Notes under the pieces: generated by a model | The model's input: the letters and a program-made list of their open reading frames with translations, nothing else | Database searches by the model: none | Told to the model about the DNA's origin: nothing | Assembly: GCA_001662425.1 (NCBI GenBank) | Contig: BDDC01000013.1 | Span: 117,088 to 181,087, forward strand | DNA from: Chlamydomonas sphaeroides | Lineage: Eukaryota > Chlorophyta > Chlorophyceae > Chlamydomonadales > Chlamydomonadaceae | DNA: 64,000 nucleotides | Direction: 5' to 3' | Translations under genes and position numbers: made by a program | Shown here: positions 35,391 through 47,100 of the stretch, one piece after another | How positions within the stretch are numbered: the first letter of the stretch is position 1 | Layout: each line of letters starts with the position of its first letter

Positions 35391-35637
35391 GAAACCTGTC
35401 CCAGCTGTGCGTGGGTGCATAGCTCGCCTCAAAACAAGGCCACTTAGACCAGACGCACACCGGCGGTCAGTATGCGGTCATAGCTGAGACGATCTGAGGG
35501 GTCCCGGGCACACCGACCTCCGTGCCCTCACCCCACGGGCCGGACTTTGCCGCCCGAACTGCCTGAAATGGCAGGACCATATCTCCTAACGCACGCCGCC
35601 GCTGCTGCCGCTCTCGCTGTGTTGCGGCCGCTTGCGG
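35391..35637 (+). repeat. Dispersed repeat family, copy B (3' truncated)
   Basis: Begins with AAACCTGTCCCAGCTG, as does copy A at 3064, and follows copy A through GGGTGCAT, TCCGTGCCCTCACCCCA, CTGCCTGAAATGGCAGGACC and CGCCGCTGCTGCC. It lacks the terminal GGCTCGTGCCCC hairpin block found in copies A and C. Many base substitutions relative to copies A and C indicate an old insertion. Confidence 0.78.
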
Positions 35638-36595
35638 CGGCCGCTACCAACCCCTCCGCCTCCGCCGCCCCGCCCATCGCCGCCCGGCCCATCGCCGACC
35701 GGCCCATCGCTGTCACGCCACAGAATGTAACCCTGAGCGCATGAAGTGCCTAACGGTCGATGTTACATTTTATGGCGTGATACCTGCACCAAAGCGGTCC
35801 GTTCCTTCGCCAGCCTCACCGCCCGCTCGTCTTCCCCTACCACAGGCCTGGAGCGCTGGGCAGGCGGCGGCGCCGGCGCGGTGGCGGTGCGGGTGCCTTG
35901 GTGCGTGGGAGGGCCCCCCCCGGGAGGCGGGCTGGCAGGGGGGGAAGGGAGCGGGGAAGCCAATGGGTGCACCCGCGGCGCAAATTCACGTGACTCTTAA
36001 CGGCTGGCTCCCTGTCCTTGGGCTCTATTCAGTTCCATGCCGAGCGCCACCAGCCGCCGCCCGTCACCTCGGCGCCGGCGCTGCGGGGCCCGGCGGGGGG
36101 TGCACGGGCGGTCGGGCGGTTTGGCCCCCTCCTGCCCCTCCCCGTGCGTCACCTCCCGCCGCCCCCCACGGTGCCACGCCGGCAGGCTGACGTGGGCGCC
36201 GCCCCCAGCCCCGGCCCCGAGCACCCCTCCGCCCTCCACCCGGGGCACAGCCCACCGTTGCCCGACACAGGCGCTGCGCCCGTGTCCGTGTCCATGTCCA
36301 CGCATACGCACGCACAACCCGTGCGCACGCTTACGTGCAAAACAATCTTCGGACCCCTGCATCACCCCAGCCGCCCCCCATGTGTCCAGCTGCACCCCAG
36401 CTTCCTCAGCTGAGCACCCAGCTGCCACCATACACCCATTCAATTGGCAGCCCCATCCAACACAGCCGCCCAAGCACCACCAGCGCCCAACCCGCTCACC
36501 CCCGCCTTCCCCCCCACCAGCGCCCCTCCTTCCCACGCCACGCCACGCCACGCCTACCTACACGCCCCCTCGGCCTCCCTCACGCCACGCCCGCC

Positions 36596-39500
36596 TCACG
36601 CCGGCGCCGTGACGCTCATGTGGTACAGCTGCGCCTCCTCCACCACGCTGCCGTCGCTCAGCTCGGCGCGGTACTGCAGCGCAATGTCCAGGCTCCTGTG
36701 CTTGGCCTTGGAGCGGACCATGCTGATGCGGCCGCTGATGACGGACGCGGCGGCGGGCGAGTCCGGGGCGGTAGAGCCGGGCGCCGCCAGCGGCACGGGC
36801 CGCCGCAGCGTCAGCAGCGTCTGCACCCAGTGCGTGGTGGGCTGGTAGGGCGAGGTGGAGAGCAGCACGGGGTGGTCGGCGCAGTGGCGCTGCGAGAAGG
36901 CAGTGTCAAACCATAGAGCGATGCAGCCAACGGAGGAGGTGGAGGCGGAGGCGGGCGTGGAGGCGGAGGCGGGCAGCGCCTCGAGCCGGAAGTCGGCGGT
37001 GAAGTCCTGGTCCTCGGCGCGCATCGTGCACATGTCCAGCTCCTGTACGGCGCACGGTGTACGGCAAAAGAGAGAATCAGCGTACGGAGTGTTCAAGTGT
37101 TGAGTAGAACAGAATGAGCGTACGCAGTGTGCGGCACACTTGCGGCACGCGCGCACAGTGCCACTTGGGGACGCGGCACCTGCCCTTCCGGCGCGCTTTC
37201 CCTTGGTCCTTCCGCACCTCGCGGTGCTGCCGACCTCCCAACCGGCCCCTCAGAGCGACAGCGCAAGGCCCCAGCCCAAGCAAGGCCAACCGCGCACCTT
37301 GACGCAGGCCGTGCTGGTGAGCAGGTGCTCCTGCTTCACCTCCAGCACCACCGCCTGGCCCTGGCCCGCGGCGTCAATGGCCGCCGCCACGGGGCTCATG
37401 TCAAAGCCGTACACGTCGCGCCAGAAGCCCAGGCCGCCCGCCGCGGAGCTGGCGCCTGGGGAGCGGAAGGGAGACGACGGCAGGCAGGGTAGCAGGGCTT
37501 GGGCGAGGCAGCGCGGCGTGCACGCTGCACGCCCTACTACCAACAGCATGCCTGCCATGCGCAACATGCGGTTGAGTTTACTGGAAGCTTGATATTACTG
37601 GGGCATACCCAGGAAAACGCTTGCAAGCTTGGTAACCAAGAAAAGCATGGCACTCCATCGCACACCGTGCATGGACATGTAGGCACGAAGCCCCGCCCGG
37701 CCCCCCCGCTCCAGCCCCCAGGCCCACCCGCAATGTAGATGCTGGCCTTGTCCGGCAGCACCGCGCCCCCGGGCCGCAGGTACGTGTCCCTCGCGTGCAG
37801 CACCGTGTCCAGCATCGTCTCGAACAGCAGCGCGTAGCCCATCCACTCCGACACGATCACGTCCACCTGGGGGAAGCGGTGCGGGGGCACAGGAGAGCGC
37901 AGGGTGGCGTAAGCGCGCTGGCTGGGCTGGGGAAGGACGAGGGCGGGGGGCGCATGCGTCTGAAAGCGCCAGGCCCCGACCCTGCCGCCGGCGGCAAGGT
38001 CATGCACCAGCCGCCGACACACACGGCAGCCTCGTCCGCAACCCCTTGTCGGAGGCCCCCGCACACGACAGCACACGGCAGCACACGGCAGCCTCGTCCG
38101 CCGGCGGCGTGCCCCGACCTAAGCAAGGCTCCGCACGCAGCGCGGGCGCGCCCGCCTGCCTACCCCGCCCACGCCCTGCGCATCCGCAGCCTCCAGGCCG
38201 CCAGCGGCCGCAGCTGCTGATCTACACGGCCACCACCATGGCACAACACACCGCCATACTGCAGCTGCGCACACCGGACTTTGGAGCCGCCACCCAACGA
38301 CCACCACACCCGGGTGGTTACTTCGGCCCCGCCCAACCTGTCCACCGACAGCATCTGCTGCCACCCTGACTGCTCTGCCACGGCCACCACAACCACCACC
38401 CCATGGCCACATGCTCTCCTTCCCTGCCGGCCCCGCCCACCTTGTCCATCGGCAGCTGCCCCGCCAGCTCCTCCAGCTTGCCCGTCACCACGGTCATGGG
38501 CCCACCGCAGCTGTCCACGTAGCCAGCGAGCTCCGCGTGCCGCCTGCGGACACGGTAGGGGAGCAGCCAGGGGAGTCACGAACTGGCCTTGCCTTCCACC
38601 CCCGTGGCGGCCCCAGAGAAATCACCAGCGCGACGAAACACGCGCACCCTGCGCAGCCCCACACCCCCGCCATGACCGCACCGCCACCGCTACACACGCG
38701 TCAGCAGCAACGAGCCCCGCCTTCCCCGCCCACCTGGCGAAGCCCGCGATGCGCTCGCTGCCGTCCACCGCCACCACCCGCGCCGCGCCCGCCCTGCAGG
38801 CAAAGAGCGAGAGGATGCCGGTGCCGCAGCCCACGTCCAGCACCGTGGCGCCCCGCATCAGCCCCGGGTTGAGCTCCAGCGCGTCGCGGTAGGCCTCGGT
38901 GCGGGGCTGCGGGGAAGGAAACGGGCGGGGCGAGGAGGGAATGACGAGGAGTAGGTGCCTCGCAGGCCCAAGGACATGAGCTCGGGCACCCTGCCGACAG
39001 CTGACCGCCCAGGGTGGGGCGGGGCGGGGCGCGCAGGCACAGCAGCGTTGCTGTACTGCCGATAGAGAGATGCCCTGGGTCGCCTCCTCTTGCGCACCCC
39101 CTTGCGTCCGCGTGTCAGCACCGCCGCCTCCGCCCGCTCTCACCCTGTCCCCCAGCATCTCCCGGTGGATGTCAAAGTACGAGTAGCTGTCGAAGTAGGC
39201 CTTGTCCACCTTCTTGGCAGTGTCGGCGGCCGCGGCCACGGCCGCAGCAGCCACCGCCGCCGCCTCGGGGTCCGCGCCTGATGTGGAGGGCCCCGCGCCG
39301 TCCGTGGCTGCTGCTGCTGCTGCGGCGGCGGCGCCACCGGACGCGCCCGCCGCCGCCGGCGCTGACGTGCTGGGGCCATCGCCGTCTGCGGCGGGACGGC
39401 AGGAGCGGTGCGTTGAAGCGAGCAACAGCTGTGGCGCAACAGGGCGACGGTCCCAGCGCTGCAAGCAGCCCTGTACCGGGACCCAGAGGCTGCAGCAGCT

Positions 39501-40825
39501 GCTGCCCGGCGGCCCAACCACGTCGCCGCCTCACGGCGCCTGTGCTCCCCTGAGGGTCCGGGCGCCCGCACCTTCCCGCAGCTCCTCCGGCAGGAACTCG
39601 TTCCGCATTGCCTCCAGCGCCGCCCGCAGCGCCTCGTTCTCGGACCGCAGCGCCGCCAGCTCCGCGGCCGCCTCGGGGCCGGCGCCGGAGCCGCTGGGGC
39701 CCGCGCTGCAAGGCGGAGAGGGGCGGCGGACGGGGGCACGCGCTTTGTTCCTGTCTGGCCGCGGGCCAGTGTGCTCCAGCTCCGGCCCAGGGCATGGCCA
39801 GGCACTCCGCTGTGGCCTGACCCCGCTGGCGCCAGCGTCCGTATACCTTTCTGCTCCCATCAGCAGCAACACATACAGCATCTTGTCTTCCCGGGGTCCG
39901 GGTAGTGCGCCCTTGTGCAGCTCTGGGCCCTCGCCCCGCTGCTGCCGCCTGAGCCGCCAGCTCCTTCAAGCCCACTGTCGGCAGCACCGTACCGGTGCGG
40001 CATTGTGTCCCTTCGTATGGCCCCGTGCCCAGCTATGGGCCTCACCCCGCAGCCGCTGCCTGTGCAGCCAGCTCCTCAAAGTCATAAAACAGCATCGCAT
40101 CGTCCTCCAGAGCGGGCATAAGGTGGCGGTCATCGGACCAAGGGGCGGGCGAGGGCCGGCCCGACGGAGCCGCCGCCAGCGCCGGCAGCGGGTCGCGGCC
40201 GGCGGCCACCTCCGACCGCACGTAGTTGATGACGCGGATGATGCCGTACTCGTCGAGCCGTTCCTGGGAGGGATGGGGGGAGTGGCAGGGTGGGCAAGTG
40301 TTTGGTTGGGCAAAACGGGCATGCGCGGAGCATGCTATAGCAGGGACCCCAGCAGCGGTGGCGGCCTGCGCTGGCGACTCCCGGCATGCGAGACGCAGGT
40401 TGAGGGGCTGTAGGGCGTGCCGGAAGCCAGTGGAAGCACGCTGTGCGACGCTGTGAGGCCACCGGCGGGTGGCGAGCAGCGGTGGCGACGGTTGCGCGAG
40501 CACGCCGTTGGCCGGGGGCGGGGTCCCGCCCCGGACCGCCGGCCACCCACAGCACGAGGGGCTATATCGCTGGATATCGTCGCACCTGTATGGCAAACTG
40601 CCTCAGGTCGAAGCCATACTTGGCGGCGTCATGCGCCATCGCCGCCTCAGGGTTCGGCAGGCGCTCTGGCCCGAAAAGGCTCTTGGTTACGTCCTCATCA
40701 GCGTCCTCGGCGCCACCCTCCCACTCGTCCCACTCCTCCTCGGCGCCCGCCGGCTCAGCAAGCGCAATGTGCTCCTCGTCGTCGGAGGAGCTTGCGCTAG
40801 GGGTTTCGTCATGAGGTTGCGACAT
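36596..40825 (-). CDS. PRMT3: Protein arginine N-methyltransferase, PRMT3-like
   Basis: S-adenosylmethionine-dependent arginine methyltransferase; PRMT3 enzymes act in the cytosol and classically target ribosomal protein S2. Exons in phase: 40825-40586, 40263-40046, 39705-39572, 39385-39144, 38906-38734, 38543-38441, 37866-37728, 37455-37298, 37042-36596; about 617 residues. Order of parts: acidic N-terminus; a PRMT3-type region including AMAHDAAKYGFDL, YGIIRVINYVRSEVAAGRDP and LEDDAMLFYDFEELA; a coiled coil (LAALRSENEALRAALEAM); an Ala-rich linker; then the catalytic core with YFDSYSYFDIHREML, VLDVGCGTGILSLFA (motif I), VVAVDGSE, the double-E loop VSEWMGYALLFETML, and the THW loop YQPTTHWVQTL. 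All key catalytic residues are present. The zinc-finger region has lost its cysteines. The start is the only ATG before the acidic region, 360 bp from the divergent CSE1 start. Confidence 0.93.
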
Positions 40826-41185
40826 CGTGATGGGTTGTGCGTCTGTGCCCGAACAAGCGTCGGAATGACAATCGTCGCTTCTTCCTCTGCATCGGGACCA
40901 AGGGCGCGACCGTCCTCTGCGACAGCCAGACTTGCCAGGTTTAATCCAAAGGTGTATAGAAGCGTCGCGACTCGACTAGCGCGCCCAACAGCACTCACCG
41001 CTCTTGGCAATTTCAAGTTTGTGTCGCCGGCACCTCCCTCTAAGTCGCAACTACTACTTAAGCATAAGCGCTTTGACTTTGTGTTCTCGGGCAGCTCGTG
41101 CTTGAGCACGCTGCGACGCGGAAACATCTTCGGCGCGAAGATCTGCTAAACGCACCTCTCGCCGGCCGGCGAGCCTCCTGAGGCG
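40826..41185. promoter_or_regulatory. Putative shared bidirectional promoter (PRMT3 / CSE1)
   Basis: Only 360 bp separate the start codons of two divergent, well-supported genes, so both promoters and 5' untranslated regions must fit here or overlap the first exons. The sequence is less GC-rich than either gene. No specific factor site can be named. Confidence 0.5.
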
Positions 41186-44100
41186 ATGGAGGCGGAGCTA
41201 CAACAACTAGCGGCGGTTTTTCAGGCGACACTCTCTCCTGACAAGGTCGGGGCTGGGCACGCACCCCCCTGCACGTTCAAGCTGGGCGCTTGCACCACAC
41301 CCGCCCTCGCCAACCTGCCCTGGCCTGGCCTTCTGCCTATCTTACCCTCTCCAGGATGCCATCAAGGCGGCCGAGCAGCAGCTGAAGGCTGCTGCCCAGC
41401 AGCCGGGGTATTGCATCAAAGTGCTCAAGGTGCGGCGGCCCACGTGCTGTGGTCGCCACACCCAGCTGTTGCGCACAGCGCTGTTCGCCCACCTGCAACA
41501 ACACGCTCCTCTCCTGTACGATGCAGCTCGCCGCTACCCCTGTGGACGCCAGCATCCGCCAATCGGCGGCCGTCAACTTCAAGAACGTCGTCAAGTACCG
41601 CTGGGTAGGCGTGGTCACGCCCTTGCCCGCGCTCAGCATCCCACCGGGAGGGCCCTGCTTGATACCGCCCGCTATCCCTCACTTACCCGTATTCAAGCTC
41701 CCCGCAGGACCGTTGTCACCACATCACATTCCTCGTGCCTCCCTCCCTGGCGCTGCAGGTCCCCAGCGAGGCGGACCTCTATGGCGGCGCCCAGCCGCTG
41801 CCGGATGCCGAGAAGGTGGGCCAGCACCCGCCAGGGGAGGCGCCAGTTGGTACTCTCAACACACACACCTAGCCGATTACGGCACGATGCGGTCGTTGCC
41901 AGGACCGCCTGAGGTGGCCTTGCGGACCGTATTTCCCTCGGCTCCGCTGAGGTGGCCCCCACGGCTCGCCGCTGGCCAGCGCCCGGTGCGCCTTCCGCCA
42001 GCTGGACGCCTGCGCCTTCCCCTCCCCTCCCAACCCGTGTTCTTTCCGCCCCTCCTGCCTCCCTGTCCACGCCACAGGCCCAGATCAAGCAGCTGCTGCT
42101 GGGAGTGACGCTGGCCAGCCCGCCCCTGGTGGCCGCCCAGCTGAGCGAGGCTATGTCCATCATCTGCGCCTACGACTTCCCCGCAAAGTGGCCCGAGCTG
42201 CTGCCCGAGCTGGTGGCCAAGCTGGCCACCGAGGACCTGGCGGTGGTGCGGGGCGTGCTGCAGGTGGGGGCGGCAGGAGAAGGGGAAAGTCGGCAAGAGG
42301 ATGCTGGCGGGACGGTGACGCATCGGGCACCCGGGACCCTGAGGCCGGCGCGGACCTCCGCAACCGCCCGGGGCTGCCTCCCTGCCTCCTGCCTTCCAGT
42401 TCCCTGTCAACTTCCTCCCTCGTAAACCTTTGCCCGCCGCCTCCTGCCGCACGCGCCCCAGGTGGCCAACAACGTGTTCCGGCGCTTCCGCGGCCAGCCC
42501 TCGTCCAACAACGCGCTGGCGCAGGAGCTGGACATGTGCCAGCAGGCCTTCCTGGCGCCGCTGCACGCCACGCACGCAAAGTTGGCGGCGCTCTTCCCCG
42601 CGCTGGCCGCCGCCGCCACGGCGCCCGGCCCCGCCGCGGAGCAGCTCAAGCTGCTGGTGTCCTGCATGCGCCTCAGCTTCCGCTGCTTCTACTCGCTCTG
42701 CTCCATGGGCCTGTCGGACGTGAGCGCTGGAGGGAGCGGCCCGGGGTTGCTGGAGAGCGGCGTGGGTTGGTGGGGGCATTCATCGATGCAGCATGTGTTG
42801 GGGTTGCTGCTATGTGTGTCGAGGGAGCAGCAGGTGCCGACGTGTGCTGAAAGGGCTGCTGGCCTCTGCTGCGCTGCGCTCCGACTGCCGCCCCAACCAC
42901 CCCAACCAGCACAGGCCGGCGACAGGGGGTTGGGCTTCTGGGGACGGCTGTTTCATGAAGCGTAGTGCAGTGCAGTGACAATGTGCGTCGGTCGCGCAAC
43001 CCGCGCAGGCTACCGAGGCGGAGCTGGGCTTCTGGATGGACGAGATGCACAAGATGCTGACGTACGAGAACGCGGCGCTGGACGAGAGCGACCCCGAGAA
43101 GGAGGGCGTGCTGGACGGAGTCAAGGGCGCCGTGTGCCAGGTAAGGGCTTGGGACACACCTCGGCATGAGAGGGCGCTTCCACGATGACTGGCTTCCAAG
43201 CCGTGGACAAGGAGGCCACCGTCGGGCCTAGCGCTGAACCACGATTCCACGATCCGTGCCCGTCATGTCGATGCCCTCGTCCGCCCCTGCCCCCCCCCAG
43301 ACGGTGGACCTGCTGCTGGAGATCGACGAGGACACCTTCAAGCCGCACCTGCAGCGCTTTGCTGCATCGGTGTGGCAGGTGCTCATGAAGGTCTCGCACA
43401 AGCCAGGCCAGGTGCGTGGAGGGCGGCAGCGGTCTAGCGGCAGCGCTGGCCACGGGATCAAGGGGCAGGGAGCAAGCTTGGGCCTCGGCCCAGGCCCGCC
43501 AAGGTTGGGGCAGGTTGCCGGGAGGGGTGCGTGTCGGCAGCACCTACTTCGATGCCACGCTCAAGTCACCATGCCGCAGCCCCGCGGACGTGGCTCTTGT
43601 AGCGGCGGCACGGATGACGGGCGGTGTTGAGGTTTCGGTGGAGGGGAACTAGGGCCCGGGAAGGTTTCGGTAGAGGGGAACTAGGGCCCGGGGAGGTTTC
43701 GGTGGAGGGGAACTAGGGCCCGAGCGGGGGCAGGGCCAGCATGCGCGTGTTGTCCCTGGCTGCAACCATGTTTCCCTCCACGCCTGCCCCTCCCGCAGGA
43801 CAACCTGGCGATGGCGGCCATCAAGTTCCTCAACACCATCGCCAAGGGCGTCTTCTCGGGTAGGCCCAGAAGGACGCCAGGCATTGGCGCGCGGCCCTTG
43901 CTCGGCCTAGGCTGACGTGACCGCACGGCCACATCCGCACCCTGCCCCGCCGGCCCCGCACCCCCAAGGCCTATTTGCGGCGGACGGCGCGCTGCAGCAG
44001 ATCTGCGAGTCCGTCATCGTGCCCAACTTGAGGGTGCGGCCCGAGGACGAGGAAATGTTCGAGATGAACCCCACGGGTGCGTGGCTGGATCGCAATACAG

Positions 44101-47100
44101 GGACAGTGCAGCAGACCACAGCACAGGCTGTAGAACAGACGGCAGAGCATTTGCAGTACTCACAGCAGAGCATTTGCAGTGCAAGGGAGCCAAGCCTCAG
44201 CACGGGCGCAGAGGGCAGGGGCGCAGAGGGGCAGGGGATGGAGCCTGGGGTCGACGAGTCTGATGTGCTGGTGCGGCCTCCGCTGGCCCCGCAGAGTACA
44301 TCCGCCGTGACGCCGAGGGAGGCGACAGCGACACCCGGTGAGGGCCCGGGGCCGATGACTGCTAGCATGCGCGCCCTGCCGGCTCGGCCCTCACGCATGG
44401 GCCCGTCCGTATCTGGAACGTGGCCCGTCCAGCGGTCGCGTCGCAGTGGCCCAGTGTTCCAGGGTGGGCCGACACGTCCTGACTGCCCCTGCCCGTGTCT
44501 GCTTGCTTGCCCAACAGCCGCCGCGCCGCCGCCGACCTGGTCCGCTCCCTCACGGAGCGCTTCCCGGCCGAGGTGTCGCGCCTGTTCACTGGCTACATCA
44601 GTGAGCGGGGTTGCCGTGGCGTGTGGAGGGCAGCATGCGTGTGGAGGGCGCGGCTAGGATTGTGGGCAGGGCAGCGCGCGTCTTGCTATAGCCAGGTGCT
44701 GCCAGGCCGGCTGCTGCTCGCGTGTAGCTGCTCCCAGGCCGGCTGCTGCTCGCGTGTAGCTGCTCCTGCCACGCTGTAGCTGCTCCTGCCCAGGCTGCCG
44801 GGCCGGCCTGCCATCAACCACAGCCGACCCCCACCGACTGCCCCATGCCTAGCCCGGCAGCAACGCGCGCGTATGTTCGCTTCACCCTTGCCTCATTCCC
44901 CATGTGCTCTGCAGCCGCCGCCCTGGCTGACTACGCGTCCTCCCCGGCCGCCAACTGGCGCTCCAAGGACTGCGCCATCTACATGGTCACGGCTCTGTCT
45001 GTCAAGGTGTGGCACGGCGACCCGACACACACGGGCACGGGTGCATTTGAACGCATCCCTACTTTCTTCCGACGCACGACCAGCGCGTCACCAACCCGGG
45101 GCGCGACGCGTACGGGGTGGTACTCTATCTCGGCCCTAAAAGTTGAACACACGGGCACCGGCGGCACAGGGGCTCTCGTACGCGCAGGCTGACGTGCGCT
45201 GTCGCATCATGCGCCCAGCCTCCCTTGTCTGCCTCGCCTCGCCCGATTGCCCAACCCTCCCCACGGCGCCTCGTTGCCTCCCTCGCCCATGCACAGGGCC
45301 GCACCGCCGCCCACGGCGCCACCAGCTCCACGCAGCTGGTCAACCTGCTGGACTTCTACTCGGCGCAGGTGCTGCCCGAGCTGCAGGTGAGGCGGGCGGC
45401 AGGGGTTCTAGGTGTGGAGGCAAGGGCAGTGCCCTGCGGGCGTGGGGCCGCTGGGGTGGGGCCGCTGGGGTAGGGCTTTGGGCGCAAGCAGGGGCAGCCA
45501 GGTGCTGCCGGTGAGGCGACGGAAGTGGGGAGGGACAACAGAGGCGGCAAGAGAGTGTTGCCAGCCGGACAGCGGGTCACGGGCCGGCGGCTGCTTGCGC
45601 ATGCGATGGACGCAAGGGACGCGAGTCGGCTGTGCTGTGCGGTGCAGCCCCTCGACTCCATGGTGCGGAACCCCCCCCCCCCACCCCCCCACCCCCACCC
45701 ACATCAGTCCGGGTGTGCTCACCACGCCCCGCGGTGCACGTCCCTCCCTCCCCATACCCTCTGCCAGAGCCCCAAGCTCAACGACAACCCGCTGCTCAAG
45801 GCGGACGCCATCAAGTTCGTCACCACTTTCCGGTACGGCCGCCGGGTCCGGGCTGGGGCATCCCGGCGGGCGCTGGGAAGAACCCAGAATTGATGTAGCA
45901 CACGAGGGCTGCACGGATGAGTGCGACTGCAGCTGGCGCAGAGATTGATGTCCCGCTGCACGGAGCCGGAGCAACCTGGTGACCCTCTGTACGGTGCGGC
46001 AGCTTGGGTTGCAACAACTGCTGGAGGCCAGTACCAGGCGGCCACGATGCGACGCGACAGCCCTGAACCCTTCCGCCGTCGCCACATACACCACCGCCCC
46101 GTCGTCGTCGACTCGCTTTGCTCGACAGCAGCATTGCGGTGGCGGGTGGAGTGAGGCTCCTGACCGGGTTTGGGGCGGCGGCAGCGCTTGTCAGCACGCT
46201 TCGCTCGATGCTTGCGCGCGGTGCCCCGCGACGGCTGTCGGGCGGTGGGAGCTGGGTCGCATACGGATTGTGTGATTGTGGCACGAGCGCGCCGTCTGCG
46301 AGTCCCGCCGGCGCTTCCGTGCAGGGCAGACCACCGGCAATCCCCACATTGCACGACCACTGCATTCAGACGCAGCCTGGGTCCCGCCGGTCAGCAGCAG
46401 CAGCGGCTAGGAAGCCGGCGCAGTTGCTGTTTGCGCGTCGGGGCGCTCGCATGTGCACACGCAGACTTGATGCGGTGCCAGGCCGCCGGCGCCGACGCCT
46501 CGCGGCGGGGGCTGGCGTGGTGGCGGCACGCGAAGGCTCCACGCCCTCACGCGCCTCCATCTGCCCCCGCCTTGCCTAGGTGCACCGCCTGCCCCGCCTA
46601 GCGCACCGCGCCTCTCCTCACCTTCGCGCAGCTCAACGCACGCCGCAGCCCCTCGCCCCGCGTGCTCCCTCGCCCCCTCCCTCGCCCCCCGCAAGCCATG
46701 CCCTGCCTGGGGACCATGACCGTCACGGCTCACCCCAAACCAACATCGCCCCTATCCCCCACGCCCCCCTTCCTCTCTCCCCTCCGCCCCCTCTGCCAGT
46801 TCGCTGCTGCCCAAGGACGCGCTGCTGGCGGCCGTGCCCTGCCTGGTGGCGCTGCTGGGCTCCGAGTACTGCGTAGTGCACTCGTACGCCGCCATCTGCG
46901 TGGAGCGGCTGCTGGCGCTCAAGGAGCCGGGCGCGGGACTCAAGTTCTCCGCCGCCGACCTGGGGCCGCACCTGCAGGTGGGGGGAGCTGGGGTAAAGGG
47001 AACTGGCGGGATGCGGGCTTGGCACGGAGAGACTGGGGGCCGTGGCGTGCTGGAGCTTCAGGGGCCGGGCGCGGGGCTGCGCCCACCTGGGGCCGCACCT

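Larger units (their letters stand above)
33331..36595. other. Convergent intergenic region with repeats
   Basis: Lies between the stops of the ARM-like gene (+) and the PRMT3-like gene (-). It contains a 12-bp tandem repeat and copy B of the dispersed repeat. Small open frames occur on both strands without motifs. The part nearest 36596 is pyrimidine-rich on the plus strand and is probably the PRMT3 3' untranslated region. Confidence 0.5.
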
